Source of the DNA: Rubritepida sp.
GTDB taxonomy: Bacteria; Pseudomonadota; Alphaproteobacteria; Acetobacterales; Acetobacteraceae
Assembly (NCBI GenBank): GCA_028291485.1
Contig: JAQGHZ010000653.1
Coordinates: forward strand, 1-8,040
Direction: 5' to 3'
Length of the DNA: 8,040 bases
The notes beneath the pieces are model-generated. The model was not told the origin of the DNA. It did not search any database and worked only from the letters and a program-made list of their open reading frames with translations. Shown here in pieces: positions 5,765 through 8,040 of this stretch. Within the stretch, counting starts at the first letter, position 1. Every line of letters begins with the position of its first letter. Both the position numbers and the translations under genes were made by a program.

Positions 5765-6678
5765 CGGATCAGACCCCGCGCACGGATCTCGGCGACGATG
5801 CGGCGCATCTCGTCCAGCGCCGCGCGGGGCGGCGGCAGGGCGCTGCCCAGCCGTGCGGCGAGCCCGGCCTCCACCAGCTGCCCGACCATGGCCCGGTGGC
5901 GGGGGCCGAGCCCGCCGGGATCGGCGATGAGGAGGGGGGCGGTCGTCATCAGGGCCTCGGAGAGCATGGAGGTGGAATCGCCGGTGACGACCAGAATGTC
6001 GGCCAGGGCCAGCATCGCCAGATAGGGATTTTGCCCCGGCGCGCCCCAGCGGTGCAGGTGATGGGGCGTGTCGGAAAGGCTGTTCGCCACGGCGTCGGCC
6101 GCGGTTACGCCGGTGCGGCGGGAGGTGGTGGCCATCACGCTGGCGCCCAGGCAGGCGGCGTCCCGCGCGATCCGGGCCGCGACCTCCGGCGCCATGTTCT
6201 CCGACCGCACGGGACCGCCGAGTATCAGCGTCACGCGGGGCGAGGGCAGGGTGGCCAGCTCCGGGAACGCGGCGGGGGCGGCCGCCAGCGCCTCCGGCGT
6301 CAGGCGGTGGGCGGCGCCCTGGATGACCATCAGGTTGTCGGCCGGCGCCGGCGAATCGAGCGAGCCGATCACCAGCAGGTCGAAATCGCCGGCGCCGAAG
6401 CCCGGCCGCATGGTGTGGACCGTCCTGGCCCCGCGCGCCCGCAGCCAGCGCGAGACCGGCGCCGCGCGGCGGCCGGACGAGATCACCAGATCCGGCCAGG
6501 GCGGCGCGAATTCCGACCGGTCGGCCAGCCCGGCCAGGGTGCCCCAGGGCCAGACCACCTTCGCCCAGGGCCCGAAGCGCAGCGGAATCCGCCGGAAGGG
6601 CACCCCCAGCCGCTCGGCGATGCCCAGCGATTGCGCGGCTGTCCCGGTGCGCGGGTCTTCCAGAACCCAGACGCTCAT
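5761..6678 (-). CDS. Mitochondrial fission ELM1 family protein (DUF1022)
   Basis: A 305-residue soluble protein of the ELM1/DUF1022 family, known from the plant mitochondrial-division factor ELM1 and widespread in alphaproteobacteria, where its role is unsettled. The fold resembles glycosyltransferase-B enzymes. Recognisable blocks are WVLEDPRTGTAAQSLGIAE (residues 4-22), WPDLVISSGRR (61-71), VTLILGGP (149-156), TTSRRTG (184-190) and the strongest family block at 217-242, with NPYLAMLALAD followed by VTGDSTSMLSEA. The late block resembles the donor-binding region of GT-B glycosyltransferases, so a sugar-transfer role is possible. The ATG at 6678 starts the family's usual N-terminus, but the upstream sequence lacks a strong Shine-Dalgarno. 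It is the first gene of the minus-strand operon, divergent from pyrE across 53 nt. Confidence 0.87.
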   Translation of the reverse strand: MSVWVLEDPRTGTAAQSLGIAERLGVPFRRIPLRFGPWAKVVWPWGTLAGLADRSEFAPPWPDLVISSGRRAAPVSRWLRARGARTVHTMRPGFGAGDFDLLVIGSLDSPAPADNLMVIQGAAHRLTPEALAAAPAAFPELATLPSPRVTLILGGPVRSENMAPEVAARIARDAACLGASVMATTSRRTGVTAADAVANSLSDTPHHLHRWGAPGQNPYLAMLALADILVVTGDSTSMLSEALMTTAPLLIADPGGLGPRHRAMVGQLVEAGLAARLGSALPPPRAALDEMRRIVAEIRARGLIR

Positions 6679-6709
6679 GGACGGGAAAGCCGCCGGACGT
6701 TACGAGACG

Positions 6710-6722
6710 CCGAGAGACTCGG
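6710..6722 (+). promoter_or_regulatory. Small hairpin touching the pyrE ribosome-binding site
   Basis: CCGAG-AGA-CTCGG is a perfect 5-bp stem whose right arm covers the first two bases of the pyrE Shine-Dalgarno GGAG (6721-6724). In the mRNA it could dampen pyrE translation. The stem is short with a 3-nt loop, so coincidence is quite possible. Confidence 0.2.
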
Positions 6723-6731
6723 AGCAGAAGA

Positions 6732-7457
6732 ATGAGTGGCCATCACGCCTCGGATTGGGATCAGGACGCCGCCCTGACCACGGCGCGCATCCTCCTGGAG
6801 ATCAAGGCGGTGAATTTCCGCCCCGAGGAACCCTATACCCTCACCTCCGGCTGGAAGAGCCCCGTCTATATCGATTGCCGGAAGATCATCTCCTACCCGC
6901 GCGCCCGGACCCGGATCTGCGACCTGGGCGTGGAGAAGATCAACCGCTCCATCGGCTTCGAGACGATCGAGAGCATCGCCGGCGGCGAGACGGCGGGCAT
7001 TCCCTTCGCCGCCTGGATCGCCGACCGCATGAACCTGCCCATGGCCTATGTGCGCAAGAAGCCCAAGGGCTTCGGGCGCAACGCGCTCATCGAGGGCGAC
7101 GTGCCGGTGGATCGCGAGACGCTGCTGGTCGAGGACCTCACCACCGACGGCGCCAGCAAGATCCGCTTCGCCGAGGCGCTGCGCGAGGCCGGCGCCAAAT
7201 GCGCGCACACCTTCGTGGTGTTCTACTACGGCGTCTTCCCCGGCAGCTTCGAGCAGATGAAGGCGATGGACCTCTCGCTGCACCACCTGGCGACCTGGTG
7301 GGACGTGCTCGAGGTCTGCCGCGAGAAGGCCTACTTCCCGGAATCCGCGCTGACGGGCGTGCGGAAATTCCTGGAGGACCCGGTGGGCTGGAGCCGCGCC
7401 CATGGCGGCGTCGGCAGCCTGGAAGAGGCGCTGGCCCACAAGGGCAAGGTCGCCTGA
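6732..7457 (+). CDS. pyrE: Orotate phosphoribosyltransferase
   Basis: PyrE joins orotate to phosphoribosyl pyrophosphate to give orotidine 5'-monophosphate, the penultimate step of de novo UMP synthesis, in the cytoplasm. The 241-residue protein has the expected blocks. YTLTSGWKSPVYIDCRK (35-51) contacts the substrate and YVRKKPKGFG (106-115) is the flexible catalytic loop region. LLVEDLTTDGASK (131-143) is the PRPP-binding loop, with acidic Glu134-Asp135. TTDGAS instead of the commoner TTGGS is not necessarily inactivating, since a TTDG form is known in alphaproteobacterial PyrE. It is somewhat longer than enterobacterial PyrE (about 213 residues), with extra sequence at both ends. GGAG lies 7 nt before the ATG at 6732. 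pyrE often sits with other pyrimidine genes; here its neighbours are unrelated. Confidence 0.94.
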   Translation: MSGHHASDWDQDAALTTARILLEIKAVNFRPEEPYTLTSGWKSPVYIDCRKIISYPRARTRICDLGVEKINRSIGFETIESIAGGETAGIPFAAWIADRMNLPMAYVRKKPKGFGRNALIEGDVPVDRETLLVEDLTTDGASKIRFAEALREAGAKCAHTFVVFYYGVFPGSFEQMKAMDLSLHHLATWWDVLEVCREKAYFPESALTGVRKFLEDPVGWSRAHGGVGSLEEALAHKGKVA

Positions 7458-7472
7458 AGGGAACCTGATCCG

Positions 7473-7507
7473 CCGTCGCGTGTTGATCCGGCATCACCAC
7501 ACGACGG
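7473..7507 (+). other. Hairpin between pyrE and the PPC gene
   Basis: CCGTCG (7473-7478) plus TGT (7481-7483) can pair with ACA (7499-7501) plus CGACGG (7502-7507), giving 9 base pairs with a 2-nt bulge and a 15-nt loop. The right arm reaches the Shine-Dalgarno GGAG (7506-7509) of the downstream gene. It could attenuate read-through from pyrE or modulate translation of the PPC gene. No T-run follows. Confidence 0.3.
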
Positions 7508-7514
7508 AGCGGAC

Positions 7515-7958
7515 ATGAAGTCGAAGATGATCGCCGAGGCGGAGGGCCAGAAGACCTTTCTTCTGGTCCTGGCCCCGGGCGACGAGGCCTTTTCCGTCAT
7601 CACGGATTTCGCCCGGCGCGAGGGCATCGGCGCGGCCTCGCTGACCGCGCTCGGCGCCTTCGAGCGCGCGACGGTCGCCTGGTTCGACGTCGAGACGAAC
7701 GAATACGTGAAGATCCCGGTGGCCGAGCAGCTCGAGGTGCTGAGCCTGGTTGGCGACATCGCCGTGGACGACAAGGGCAAGCCCAGCCTGCATGCGCATG
7801 TGGTGCTCGGCCTGCGCGACGGATCGGTGAAGGGCGGCCACCTGTTCGAGGCGATCGTGCGGCCCACGCTGGAGGTCACCGTGACGGAATCCCCCGCCCA
7901 TCTCCGGCGGAAGAAGCGGCCGGATCTGGGGATCGCGCTGATCGACCCCGGCGCCTGA
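7515..7958 (+). CDS. PPC/DUF296 domain protein
   Basis: A 147-residue single-domain protein of the PPC (plants and prokaryotes conserved, DUF296) family, the domain found next to AT-hooks in plant nuclear proteins and standing alone in bacteria. Diagnostic features are LVLAPGDEAFSVITDFARRE (17-36), the LTALGAFERATVAWFD block (43-58), Glu74 in EVLSLVGDIA, and the histidine set His93/His95 (LHAHVVLG) with His109 (GGHLFEA). In bacterial structures the equivalent histidines bind a metal and the protein forms trimers. No AT-hook is present, so DNA binding should not be assumed, and the bacterial function is not established. GGAG lies 5 nt before the ATG. It follows pyrE by 57 nt on the same strand and may be cotranscribed with it. 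Confidence 0.88.
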   Translation: MKSKMIAEAEGQKTFLLVLAPGDEAFSVITDFARREGIGAASLTALGAFERATVAWFDVETNEYVKIPVAEQLEVLSLVGDIAVDDKGKPSLHAHVVLGLRDGSVKGGHLFEAIVRPTLEVTVTESPAHLRRKKRPDLGIALIDPGA

Positions 7959-7999
7959 CCTGGCCCGGGGCGGTTGCCCGTGATGGCCAGGCCGGGCCA
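7959..7999 (+). terminator. Inverted repeat after the PPC gene
   Basis: Directly after the stop, TGGCCCGG (7961-7968) and CCGGGCCA (7992-7999) form a perfect 8-bp inverted repeat with a 23-nt loop. An alternative pairing is CCTGGCC (7959-7965) with GGCCAGG (7985-7991). Position and GC content suit a transcription end, but the long loop and absent T-run make this tentative. Confidence 0.35.
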
Positions 8000-8040
8000 C
8001 CATGCCGGCTTCTGGCCTGGAGTTCCGGATGGTCGCCCGT

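Noticed and set aside
8002..8040. Open frame MPASGLEFRMVAR running off the right edge, with further starts at 7983 and 8028
   Set aside because: Too short to judge, no convincing Shine-Dalgarno, no recognisable motif; it may be the start of the next gene but cannot be supported here.

Overview
The window is very GC-rich, densely packed bacterial DNA: ten complete protein genes plus one cut by the left edge. Overlapping ATGA stop/start junctions, an alphaproteobacterial-style PyrE and an ELM1-family gene suggest an alphaproteobacterium, perhaps Rhodospirillales/Acetobacteraceae. That placement is an inference from gene content and composition, not a database match.

Layout. (1) Positions 1-1013 hold two divergent TauE/SafE-type membrane transporter genes; the left one is partial. 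(2) From 255 to 3323 a plus-strand run carries the second TauE/SafE gene, an Asp/Glu-racemase-family enzyme (4-nt overlap), a small single-domain cupin and a patatin-like phospholipase with a lipoprotein signal. (3) A minus-strand 79-residue protein of unknown function (3348-3587) converges on the patatin gene across a GC-rich hairpin. It has its own likely sigma70-type promoter and a Fur-like palindrome between promoter and start codon. (4) A 190-nt gap (3600-3791) contains that promoter, a strong hairpin and a 35-bp tandem repeat. (5) A minus-strand operon, transcribed 6678 to 3792, encodes an ELM1-family protein, an MsrQ-like heme membrane protein (4-nt overlap) and a tartrate/D-malate dehydrogenase-type enzyme (29-nt gap). 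(6) Divergent from it on the plus strand are pyrE (orotate phosphoribosyltransferase) and a PPC/DUF296-domain protein, followed by an inverted repeat near the right edge.

Most of the window is ordinary metabolic and transport sequence; I see no phage, transposon, CRISPR array or defence system. The part that looks least described is 3330-3795. The Cys/His-rich small gene there has a plausible iron-responsive control region, and the repeat block has stop codons recurring at exactly 35-bp intervals, in register with the stop of the adjacent dehydrogenase gene.
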